Both the position numbers and the translations under genes were made by a program. The notes below the pieces were generated by a model that saw nothing but the letters and a program-made list of their open reading frames with translations, had not been told where the DNA came from and ran no database searches. Shown one piece after another: positions 1 through 5,450 of a DNA stretch of 6,410 nt. Source of the DNA: Chloroflexota bacterium (lineage in GTDB: Bacteria > Chloroflexota > Anaerolineae > Anaerolineales > UBA11579); the NCBI GenBank assembly GCA_003250455.1, contig QKGK01000404.1, forward strand, positions 1 to 6,410, given 5' to 3'. The first letter of the stretch is position 1. Each line of letters begins with the position of its first letter.

Positions 1-646
1 GCACAACCCCCATGTTCCCGGCCACCGGCTCGATGATCACTGCGGCAATCTCACCATCAAACTGCTGAAAAAGAGCGGCTACCGAATCCAGATCATTGTA
101 GCGCGCCACCAATGTGTCCTGGGTGGTGGCGGGCGGCACACCGGGCGAATCGGGCAGTCCCAGCGTAGCCACGCCCGACCCCGCCTGGACCAGAAGCAGG
201 TCGGCGTGCCCGTGGTAGCAGCCTTCAAATTTAATGATCTTGTTCCTTTGGGTATAGGCGCGCGCCAGGCGCAGGGCAGTCATGGTGGCTTCGGTGCCGG
301 AGTTTACGAAACGCATCATTTCGATGTTCGGCATCATCGCCTGCACCCGCAGGGCCAATTCTATTTCCAGCGGGCTTGGTGCGCCATAGGATGTCCCCAA
401 AGCAGCGGCCTGCTGCACCGCCGCTACAACTTCAGGATGGGCATGCCCTAAAATCAGAGGCCCCCAGGAGAGCACATAATCAATAAAGGCATTTTCATCT
501 ACATCATAGATGTGTGAGCCTGCCCCCCTAGAAATAAACAGGGGCTGCCCGCCAACGGCACGGAACGCCCGCACCGGAGAATCCACGCCTCCGGGGAGAA
601 TCTGTTGAGCCTGGCGGAAATATTCGATGGACCGCTCTAATTTCAT
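1..646 (-). CDS. hemL: Glutamate-1-semialdehyde 2,1-aminomutase, N-terminal 215 residues (3' end outside window)
   Basis: This PLP enzyme of the cytosol converts glutamate-1-semialdehyde to 5-aminolevulinate, the last step of the C5 route to tetrapyrroles. Reading the minus strand from the ATG at 646 gives an unbroken frame to the window edge. Typical HemL landmarks appear in order: LPGGVDSPVRAF (17-28), SWGPLILGHAHP (60-71), YGAPSPLE (87-94), SGTEAT (116-121, the phosphate-binding turn of class III aminotransferases), CYHGHADLLL (143-152) and IIEPVAGNMG (204-213). The PLP-binding lysine lies in the missing C-terminal half; the family is about 425 residues long. An AGGAG 5 nt before the ATG supports the start. 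It is the third gene of the hemC-hemB-hemL run, 20 nt after the hemB stop. The family call is secure; only whether the missing part is intact is unknown. Confidence 0.97.
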   Translation of the reverse strand, partial: MKLERSIEYFRQAQQILPGGVDSPVRAFRAVGGQPLFISRGAGSHIYDVDENAFIDYVLSWGPLILGHAHPEVVAAVQQAAALGTSYGAPSPLEIELALRVQAMMPNIEMMRFVNSGTEATMTALRLARAYTQRNKIIKFEGCYHGHADLLLVQAGSGVATLGLPDSPGVPPATTQDTLVARYNDLDSVAALFQQFDGEIAAVIIEPVAGNMGVV

Positions 647-666
647 TGTCTGCTCCTAAATTCCGT

Positions 667-1707
667 TCAGCTTTCCTCTGCCAGCCAGCGTGCGGCGTCC
701 AATGCGTGGTAGGTGAGGATCAAATCTGCACCAGCGCGCTTGATGGCGGTCAGCGTTTCGAGCACAACTCTGCGCTCATCAACCCAGCCTTTTTCAGCAG
801 CCGCCTTGACCATGGCATATTCCCCGCTGACATTGTACGCCGCCAGGGGCATTTCCGGAAATTCTGCATGCACTTTATGGATCACGTCCAGGTATGCCAG
901 TGCTGGCTTGACCATCAGCATATCCGCGCCTTCGGCTATATCCAAAGCCGCCTCCCGGATAGCCTCACGCACATTGGCCGGGTCCATTTGGTGCGAGGCG
1001 CGGTCACCGAATTTCGGCGCGCCTTCTGCTGCATCCCGGAAGGGACCATAAAATCCTGAAGCATATTTGACCGCATAGGAAAGGATGGGAAGGTTTTCAT
1101 AGCCGGCTGAATCCAAACCCTGGCGGATATACGCCACCATGCCATCTACCATCCCGGAAGGGGCGACTATATCCGCCCCAGCCCGGGCATGCGAGAGCGC
1201 CACCTTTGCAAGGATCTCCAGCGTAGGCTCGTTGAGCAAATAGCCTTCCGGAAGCTCGGGACGGTAAAATTCACCCGCATTCAAAATACCGCAGTGCCCG
1301 TGGTCGGTGTACTCGCAAAGGCACACATCCGTGATGATCACCAGGTGCGGGAATTCCGCTTTGATCGCCTTGATCGCTTGCTGGACAATCCCATCCGGGG
1401 CGAAATTCTCCTCGCCAATCGGGTCTTTCTCCGCAGGCAGGCCGAACAGGATCAGCGCCGGGATGCCCAACCGGGCCGCTTTCTCCGCCTCCCGCACCGA
1501 CTCCCCGACCGACAATTGTGCAATTCCCGGCATGGATGCAATTGGTGTACGTCCTGCTCCATGCCGGACGAACAGCGGGTAGATGAAATCCTGCGCATTA
1601 AGCTGCGTTTCCTGCATCATTGCCCGCAAAGCTGGGGACTGACGCAAGCGGCGCATGCGGACAGCAGGGTAGGCATTGAATTTCTTCTGCTCATTTTCGC
1701 TGTTCAT
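667..1707 (-). CDS. hemB: Porphobilinogen synthase (5-aminolevulinate dehydratase), zinc-type
   Basis: It condenses two 5-aminolevulinate molecules to porphobilinogen in the cytosol. The product is 346 residues from the ATG at 1707. An in-frame TTG at 1728 would add seven residues, but it sits on top of the ribosome binding site AAGGAGAGG, so I reject it. The cysteine-rich metal site DVCLCEYTDHGHCG places C129, C131 and C139 as zinc ligands. The two Schiff-base lysines are K214 in SYAVKYASGFYGPF and K267 in MLMVKPALAYLD. Length matches the family (about 325-345), with a short polar N-terminal arm of the kind used in octamer assembly. The ATG is 27 nt after the hemC stop and the hemL start is 20 nt after the hemB stop, so the three are almost surely one transcript. 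No key residue is missing. Confidence 0.97.
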   Translation of the reverse strand: MNSENEQKKFNAYPAVRMRRLRQSPALRAMMQETQLNAQDFIYPLFVRHGAGRTPIASMPGIAQLSVGESVREAEKAARLGIPALILFGLPAEKDPIGEENFAPDGIVQQAIKAIKAEFPHLVIITDVCLCEYTDHGHCGILNAGEFYRPELPEGYLLNEPTLEILAKVALSHARAGADIVAPSGMVDGMVAYIRQGLDSAGYENLPILSYAVKYASGFYGPFRDAAEGAPKFGDRASHQMDPANVREAIREAALDIAEGADMLMVKPALAYLDVIHKVHAEFPEMPLAAYNVSGEYAMVKAAAEKGWVDERRVVLETLTAIKRAGADLILTYHALDAARWLAEES

Positions 1708-1734
1708 ACGCACCAACCTCTCCTTCAATGTTCA

Positions 1735-2661
1735 CTATTTATCCGGCTTCACATCCGTCAGGATTTCAGCCGCACCCAGGCTGAGCGCCTCTTGAGCAAG
1801 GCGCTGTCCCAATGCAACCGGGTCGGTCCCCTCACCCGAGACGTCGATCACTTCTTTGCCATCCTGGGAGATCACCCGGGCAGACAGCCTGATCGATGCT
1901 TCATCCTCTTCCTGGAGATTGGCGTATGCGCCGATCGGCAGGCTGCACCCTCCACCCAACTTGAGCAGGAACTGCCGTTCGGCTGTTACGGCTGCCCTGG
2001 TGGGGGCATGGTCAATAGCCGCCAAAAGAGCCAGGGTTTCTTCATCATCGGCACGACACTGGACAGCCAGGGCTCCCTGTCCCGGTGCAGGCAGCATCAT
2101 TTCCAACGGCAGGCGCTGGCTGATATGTGCATTCAGTCCCAGACGTTCCAGTCCGGCAGCAGCCAAAATAATGGCCTCATACTGCCCGTCCATCACTTTG
2201 GACAAACGGGTATCGACATTGCCGCGCAGGGGAATCACATTCAGATCGGGACGCCGCGCTAAAACCTGGGCAGCACGCCGCAAGCTGGATGTCCCCAGGG
2301 TAGATCCTTCCGGTAAGGTTTCTAGTTGGTATCCGCGGGGAGAAACCAATACATCGTCTGCCGCCCCTCTCAAAGGGACTGCGCCAATTATCAATCCTGG
2401 TGGGTTTTCCACAGGCAAATCTTTCAGCGAATGGACCGCCGCCTGGACCCTCCCGCTCAACAGTTCGTGTTCCAATTCGGCCGTAAAGAGACCCTTGCCG
2501 CCAATCTTGGGCAGGGGCGTATCGAGGATTTTATCCCCCGTGGTGGTGATAATCTGGATTTGGCAGGAAAGTTCCGGGAAATGCGATGTTAAAGCCTCTA
2601 CAACCCATTGCGTTTGCCAACGGGCCAATTTGGAGGGACGAGTCGCAAAGGTGATCTGCAT
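1735..2661 (-). CDS. hemC: Hydroxymethylbilane synthase (porphobilinogen deaminase)
   Basis: It joins four porphobilinogens head to tail into linear hydroxymethylbilane, using a covalent dipyrromethane cofactor. The 308-residue product has the family order: ATRPSKLARWQT at 6-17, IGGKGLFTAELE at 53-64, HSLKDLP at 77-83 with catalytic D81, TSSLRRAAQ at 124-132, RGNVDTRL at 146-153, PAPGQGALAV at 191-200, and LGGGCSLPIGA at 235-245 with C239 as the cofactor-carrying cysteine. P9 replaces the small or polar residue often seen in the first motif, a mild oddity. The start is the only one that keeps the N-terminal motif in place. However, there is no Shine-Dalgarno sequence before the ATG (the bases there are CTCCTTGATTTCTT), unlike hemB and hemL. 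hemC opens the hem run; no hemD lies between it and hemB. Confidence 0.97.
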   Translation of the reverse strand: MQITFATRPSKLARWQTQWVVEALTSHFPELSCQIQIITTTGDKILDTPLPKIGGKGLFTAELEHELLSGRVQAAVHSLKDLPVENPPGLIIGAVPLRGAADDVLVSPRGYQLETLPEGSTLGTSSLRRAAQVLARRPDLNVIPLRGNVDTRLSKVMDGQYEAIILAAAGLERLGLNAHISQRLPLEMMLPAPGQGALAVQCRADDEETLALLAAIDHAPTRAAVTAERQFLLKLGGGCSLPIGAYANLQEEDEASIRLSARVISQDGKEVIDVSGEGTDPVALGQRLAQEALSLGAAEILTDVKPDK

Positions 2662-2673
2662 AAGAAATCAAGG

Positions 2674-2703
2674 AGTGTATTGATCAAAGATTCAGTTAGT
2701 TAA
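2674..2703 (-). promoter_or_regulatory. Candidate hemCBL promoter close to the hemC start
   Basis: On the minus strand TTAACT (4 of 6 to TTGACA) lies 18 bp before TACACT (4 of 6 to TATAAT). TACACT ends 12 nt before the hemC ATG, so the transcript would have a leader of only about 5 nt, which agrees with the missing Shine-Dalgarno. The match is modest and a second -10-like box (TAAGAT) lies a little upstream, so the exact position is uncertain. Confidence 0.35.
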
Positions 2704-2707
2704 TCTT
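2687..2707. repeat. Inverted repeat over the hemC -35 box (candidate operator)
   Basis: AAGATT and AATCTT form perfect 6-bp arms around a 9-bp centre; allowing a 2-nt bulge the arms extend outward by GAT/ATC. The repeat covers the proposed -35 of hemC and abuts the 8-bp palindrome TTGATCAA at 2680-2687. The position suits a repressor site, but no regulator family can be named from this sequence, and short arms in AT-rich DNA can arise by chance. Confidence 0.3.
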
Positions 2708-2712
2708 ATCAC

Positions 2713-2736
2713 AAAAAGGGGTCTTGAGATGCCCCC
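2713..2736 (-). terminator. Putative intrinsic terminator after the HAD phosphatase gene
   Basis: On the minus strand a GGGG...CCCC hairpin with a short CATCTCAAGA-type loop is followed directly by TTTTT. It begins about 33 nt after the HAD stop codon. The stem is short (4 GC pairs plus possible inner pairs), so termination may be partial, but the place and the T-run separate the upstream three-gene group from hemCBL. Confidence 0.5.
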
Positions 2737-2768
2737 AGGTCCAAAGCAGGGAACCCCTAAAGCGCTGC

Positions 2769-3572
2769 TTACTCCCAGCGTAATAATTCGTAAAGCTCCC
2801 CCACGTTTTCAAAGACAAGGTCCGGCTGGATCAGCGAGCTGGCAAGGTCTTCCCGCCTGGTTTCCCCGCTGAGTACCAGGGCGGTTTGCAGCCCGGCCCT
2901 CCCCAGGGCGATGTCGGTATACAGCCGGTCGCCGACCATCAGGATCTGAGCCGGGGCAAAACCAGTCTTCTCGGTGATCGCTTCCACGATGGGTGCGTAA
3001 GGCTTCCCCACGATCACGTCCGGCTGACGGCCGGTGGAAGCCTCCACAAAGGCGATCATCGCCCCGATGTCGGGGATGAAACCGCCCTCCACCGGGCAGT
3101 TGATATCCGGGTGAGTGGCGATGTACGGCTTTCCTGCCCGCACAAATCCGCACAGCAGGCGCAGCTTTTCATAGGTCAGGGTGGTGTCAAATCCCAGCAC
3201 GGCATAATCGGGGTCTTCTTGGACGAGTGAGAAACCAAAGCGGGCAAATTCCGCTTCCAGGGAGGGTGTGCCGACGACATACAGCCTTGCTCCGGGCTGC
3301 CGCTTTTGGATGTATCGCGCCGTGGCCTCCCCGGAAGTAAAAATGCGTTCTGCTTCCACCGAAAGACCCATGCGGGCCAATTTATCCACATAATCCAGTT
3401 TGGAACGGGAGGAATTGTTGGTCAGAAAATAATGGGGGATGTCTTTCTCAAGTAAAAATGCCACCAATTCGAGAGCGCCGGGCAGCAGGCGGTTCTCCAG
3501 GAAGATAGTGCCGTCCATATCAAAAAGAAAGCACGCCACCTGCTGCAGAATTTCCTGTTCAGATTGGTTCAC
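2769..3572 (-). CDS. HAD-superfamily hydrolase, subfamily IIA (NagD-like phosphatase)
   Basis: This is a predicted cytosolic magnesium-dependent phosphatase of 267 residues; members of this group act on nucleotides or small sugar phosphates, but the substrate cannot be read here. All four HAD motifs are present: DMDGT with nucleophile D18 and acid/base D20, LTNNSS with T51, the lysine K190 in VIVGKPYAP, and MVGDRLYTD with D215 and D220. The long insert between motifs II and III, including GFDTTLTYEKL and ATHPDINCP, is the C2a cap that marks the NagD/PGP group. I place the start at the GTG at 3572, which has GAGCGAAAGG 6 nt upstream; a TTG at 3608 would add 12 residues but has no ribosome binding site and reaches almost to the previous gene. 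It follows the dCMP deaminase by 42 nt, suggesting co-transcription and a possible nucleotide clean-up role, which is inference. Confidence 0.92.
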   Translation of the reverse strand: MNQSEQEILQQVACFLFDMDGTIFLENRLLPGALELVAFLLEKDIPHYFLTNNSSRSKLDYVDKLARMGLSVEAERIFTSGEATARYIQKRQPGARLYVVGTPSLEAEFARFGFSLVQEDPDYAVLGFDTTLTYEKLRLLCGFVRAGKPYIATHPDINCPVEGGFIPDIGAMIAFVEASTGRQPDVIVGKPYAPIVEAITEKTGFAPAQILMVGDRLYTDIALGRAGLQTALVLSGETRREDLASSLIQPDLVFENVGELYELLRWE

Positions 3573-3614
3573 AGGCAACCTTTCGCTCTCAAGTTCCCCT
3601 ACATGCAAAAACGA

Positions 3615-4037
3615 TCACGCCTCGATCTTCTCCAGGTCCACTTCCGCCAGGTTGAGGAAATCCAGCGCGTTTTCGTCCACCCGGTAATCGTTGGCGAACA
3701 CGATGCGAGCGACCCCGGCGTTGATCAGCGTTTTGGTGCAGTTGATACAAGGGAAATGGGTTACGTAGCAGGTAGCGCCCTTGGTGGAGACACCGTGAAG
3801 GGCCGCCTGGATGATCGCATTGGTCTCCGCATGGATGGTGCGCACGCAGTGCCCGTCCACCAGCAGGTGGCCATGGGTGTCACAGTGCGGCTGCCCGCTG
3901 GGAGAGCCGTTGAATCCGGTCGTCAGGATGCGCTTATCCCGCACCAGCACAGCCCCCACATGCGCCCGGTCGCAGGTGCTGCGTTCCGCCACAGCCATGG
4001 CAATTTTAATGAAGTATTGATCCCAGGTTGGACGCAT
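3615..4037 (-). CDS. Deoxycytidylate (dCMP) deaminase, ComEB-type
   Basis: It converts dCMP to dUMP, the substrate of thymidylate synthase, in the cytosol. The 140-residue product carries the zinc site of the cytidine deaminase fold: HAETNAI with zinc ligand H69 and proton-shuttling E71, and PCINC with ligands C97 and C100. The family-typical stretch GFNGSPSGQPHCD (41-53) followed by DGHCVRTIHAE (61-71) separates dCMP deaminases from tRNA adenosine and free-base deaminases; the cysteines and histidines there probably hold a second structural zinc, as in T4 dCMP deaminase. Length is close to bacterial ComEB proteins, with a short acidic tail. GAGGTG stands 5 nt before the ATG. It lies 37 nt after the carbinolamine dehydratase gene and 42 nt before the HAD gene. 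The molecular function is secure; any link to competence is not implied. Confidence 0.95.
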   Translation of the reverse strand: MRPTWDQYFIKIAMAVAERSTCDRAHVGAVLVRDKRILTTGFNGSPSGQPHCDTHGHLLVDGHCVRTIHAETNAIIQAALHGVSTKGATCYVTHFPCINCTKTLINAGVARIVFANDYRVDENALDFLNLAEVDLEKIEA

Positions 4038-4074
4038 CGTTCACCTCTAGACTCTGCAAATTTTATCATGCAGC

Positions 4075-4440
4075 TCATCCGCCTGAACTGGCAGATTCCT
4101 CAATCGTCCTGTATATGTCATCCGTCTTGGCAACGGAGATAAAATCGTTCTGGTGCAGCCCCTTGATCTTGTGCGTCCACCAGGTAACGGTCACCTTGCG
4201 CCATTCCACCACGATCACCGGATGGTGGTCCTCCTGATCGGCCATTTCCGCCACCTGGTGGGCAAAGACCGCTCCCTGCAAATAATCTTTGAATTTGAAA
4301 ACTCGCTGAAGCTGAGGGATATCATCTGAAACCATCACTGCCCAATCCGGCACCTGGGGCATCAGCGCCGCTATTTCTTCCCCGGTGAGGGTTGGTACGC
4401 CGCCACGGCAGGGCACACATCTCATTTCAGTCAGTTTCAT
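4075..4440 (-). CDS. phhB: 4a-hydroxytetrahydrobiopterin (pterin-4a-carbinolamine) dehydratase
   Basis: It removes water from 4a-hydroxytetrahydropterin, recycling the cofactor of aromatic amino-acid hydroxylases; in bacteria lacking those enzymes the true role is uncertain. The 121-residue product has the family core: DWAV at 32-35, FKFKDYLQGAVFAHQVAEMAD from 48, the catalytic EDHHPVIVVEWRKVTV at 70-85 with H72, H73 and P74, and WTHKIKGLHQNDF at 88-100 with H90 and D99. The N-terminal CVPCRGGVPTLTGEEI (8-23) is the CxxC extension seen in one bacterial branch of the family. AAAGGAG stands 6 nt before the ATG. It is the first gene of the leftward three-gene group; no phenylalanine hydroxylase is visible nearby. 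The symbol is given by homology only. Confidence 0.95.
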   Translation of the reverse strand: MKLTEMRCVPCRGGVPTLTGEEIAALMPQVPDWAVMVSDDIPQLQRVFKFKDYLQGAVFAHQVAEMADQEDHHPVIVVEWRKVTVTWWTHKIKGLHQNDFISVAKTDDIYRTIEESASSGG

Positions 4441-4475
4441 TTTCTGCTCCTTTCCTGCTACCGTTAATTATTTTG

Positions 4476-4504
4476 AATATAACACACATCCCCGCGCAAA
4501 ACAG
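4476..4504 (-). promoter_or_regulatory. Weak candidate promoter for the leftward phhB group
   Basis: On the minus strand TATATT (5 of 6 to TATAAT) lies 35 nt before the phhB ATG, inside an AT-rich patch. The hexamer 17 bp upstream, CTGTTT, is a poor -35. A promoter is expected here because the next gene upstream is divergent, but its exact place is uncertain. Confidence 0.25.
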
Positions 4505-4568
4505 ATAACAGACGCCTTCCAAACCTTGCCACCTCCTCAAACAGGTAACTTCTCCCTCGAACTTGCCT

Positions 4569-4597
4569 TTGTCAGCCCGTATCTGCGGTAAAATAAT
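4569..4597 (+). promoter_or_regulatory. Sigma70-type promoter of the SnoaL-like gene
   Basis: TTGTCA (5 of 6 to TTGACA) is separated by exactly 17 bp from AATAAT (5 of 6 to TATAAT). Transcription would begin near 4604, giving a leader of about 50 nt before the TTG start at 4657. It is one of the two best promoter matches in the window. Confidence 0.6.
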
Positions 4598-4656
4598 ACT
4601 AATCACACCAATATTCCCCAGCAAACAGCCGGTTGGCGTATCATCAGGAGACCGAA

Positions 4657-5184
4657 TTGAAAGAAAAAGACCTCATTCTCGCCTATCTACAGGCCCATAA
4701 CAACCACGATGTAGACCTGGCGCTCAGCTACATGTCTCCGGATATCCGTTTCGGGATGGCCGGCATCTGGGTCAAAGAAGGAATCGAAGACCTGCGTGAC
4801 CTGGAAGCCTGGGACGCGGTGATGAACAGTCAGCTGCGTTTTGACAATCTAAAATCCCGCAGCGGCCGGCTGGAATGCACCGGGCAGGAGACCAACGACT
4901 GGTACCAGCTGGCGGGCATTCCCGCTATCACATATGACAATATCAAGTTCGAGTTCGAGAACGGCCTCATCCGGCATATCCGCGCCAACATGGCTCACAA
5001 AAGCGAGCGCATGATCGATACCGCGGTCAACAATGTGATCCGCTGGGCGCTCGACACTCACCCGGACGAAGTAGGTGACATCATCCCGCGGGGAAACTTT
5101 ATCCACGGGCATGAGCAAGCCGTTCGCTGGAAAGCCCTGCTGGCCGACTGGCTGAAGCACCGCCCGCCCGCGGAAGAGGAATAA
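4657..5184 (+). CDS. SnoaL-like / NTF2-fold protein, function unknown
   Basis: The 175-residue product has the look of a SnoaL-like (nuclear transport factor 2 superfamily) domain: an N-terminal helix ending in AYLQAHNNHDVDLALSYMSP, typical for proteins that open with 'helix, then N/D-x-D-x-x'. A run of beta strands follows, holding VKEGIEDLRDLEAW, LECTGQETNDWYQLAG, and IKFEFENGLIRHIRANM at the end of the sheet. The C-terminal third (from about residue 115) is helical and charged, longer than in minimal 120-residue SnoaL domains. No catalytic residues can be assigned; related folds serve as cyclases, isomerases or plain binding modules. The start is the TTG at 4657, with AGGAG 6 nt before it; an upstream in-frame TTG at 4633 lacks a ribosome binding site. 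The gene stands alone, with its own promoter and terminator. Confidence 0.8.
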   Translation: MKEKDLILAYLQAHNNHDVDLALSYMSPDIRFGMAGIWVKEGIEDLRDLEAWDAVMNSQLRFDNLKSRSGRLECTGQETNDWYQLAGIPAITYDNIKFEFENGLIRHIRANMAHKSERMIDTAVNNVIRWALDTHPDEVGDIIPRGNFIHGHEQAVRWKALLADWLKHRPPAEEE

Positions 5185-5197
5185 AGTCTAGCTACAC

Positions 5198-5228
5198 AAA
5201 AGTTCACCACATATTATGGTGAACTTTT
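5198..5228 (+). terminator. Intrinsic terminator of the SnoaL-like gene
   Basis: A perfect 12-bp stem, AAAAGTTCACCA pairing with TGGTGAACTTTT, encloses a 7-nt loop and runs into TTTTTATTTTG. It begins 14 nt after the stop codon. The A-run on the other side would let it work on leftward transcripts too, though no leftward gene needs it here. Confidence 0.92.
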
Positions 5229-5236
5229 TATTTTGT

Positions 5237-5285
5237 TTGCCGTCCTGTTCGCGGAGTAATTATCTAAACTGTAAATTTACGGCAA
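5237..5285. repeat. Small inverted repeat with an internal palindrome
   Basis: TTGCCGT (5237-5243) and ACGGCAA (5279-5285) are perfect 7-bp arms 35 nt apart. The 10-bp palindrome GTAAATTTAC (5271-5280) overlaps the right arm. Both sit between the terminator and the larger palindromic element. Function is unknown and chance is possible. Confidence 0.3.
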
Positions 5286-5296
5286 TTTCACCACCG

Positions 5297-5369
5297 GTCA
5301 TTCCCGCAAGGGTATGGCGGGAATCCATACCCAGATATTGTTGTGGACTCCCGCCTGCGCGGGAGTGAC
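5297..5369. repeat. Nested palindromic (REP/dRS3-like) element
   Basis: The outer arms are GTCATTCCCGC (5297-5307) and GCGGGAGTGAC (5359-5369); the inner arms are GGCGGGAATCCA (5316-5327) and TGGACTCCCGCC (5344-5355). The 73-bp unit can therefore fold as two side-by-side hairpins or as one long hairpin. The right half reads ACTCCC-N8-GGGAGT; the left reads ATTCCC-N13-GGGAAT. A further perfect pair, GGGTATGG (5310-5317) and CCATACCC (5325-5332), competes within the left half. This is the architecture of the dispersed ATTCCC...GGGAAT repeats known as dRS3 in Neisseria and of similar units in many phyla. Only one copy is in the window, so dispersal in this genome is inferred. Confidence 0.75.
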
Positions 5370-5438
5370 ACAAATAGATTCATTACATTGTTACTAAATC
5401 CAAAGTACACATAGAGATAACTGAGAAAAAATCTGGAT

Positions 5439-5444
5439 TACAAT
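5439..5444 (+). promoter_or_regulatory. -10-like box immediately before the 190-residue gene
   Basis: TACAAT (5 of 6 to TATAAT) ends 6 nt before the ATG at 5451. Used as a -10, it would start the RNA at or within a base or two of the ATG. No convincing -35 lies 16-18 bp upstream (GATAAC at 17). Confidence 0.4.
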
Positions 5445-5450
5445 AAAAGC

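Noticed and set aside
1189..2262. A 357-codon open frame on the plus strand across hemB and hemC
   Set aside because: It runs antisense to two clear enzyme genes, spans their boundary, and its translation is rich in H, R, Q and C with no domain; it is a by-product of codon bias in GC-rich genes.
1856..2683. A 275-codon plus-strand frame antisense to hemC
   Set aside because: It overlaps hemC almost exactly, has low-complexity S, R and A composition and no ribosome binding site.
2680..2687. TTGATCAA before hemC as an FNR/CRP-type site
   Set aside because: An FNR site needs TTGAT-N4-ATCAA; here the half sites overlap into an 8-bp palindrome with no spacer, so the match fails.
4063..4075. Possible hairpin between phhB and the dCMP deaminase gene (CTGCA/TGCAG)
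   Set aside because: Only five base pairs with an AT-rich loop and no T-run; not enough to call a terminator or processing site.
3564..4142. A 192-codon plus-strand frame opposite the dCMP deaminase
   Set aside because: It is antisense to a deaminase with all catalytic residues intact and shows no recognisable domain.
4427..4624. A 65-codon minus-strand frame upstream of phhB
   Set aside because: It overlaps the phhB start and covers the AT-rich divergent promoter region; no ribosome binding site and no coding-like composition.
5297..5369. The palindromic element as a CRISPR fragment or as a terminator
   Set aside because: There are no repeated units with spacers, no T-run follows either hairpin, and the preceding gene already has a better terminator.
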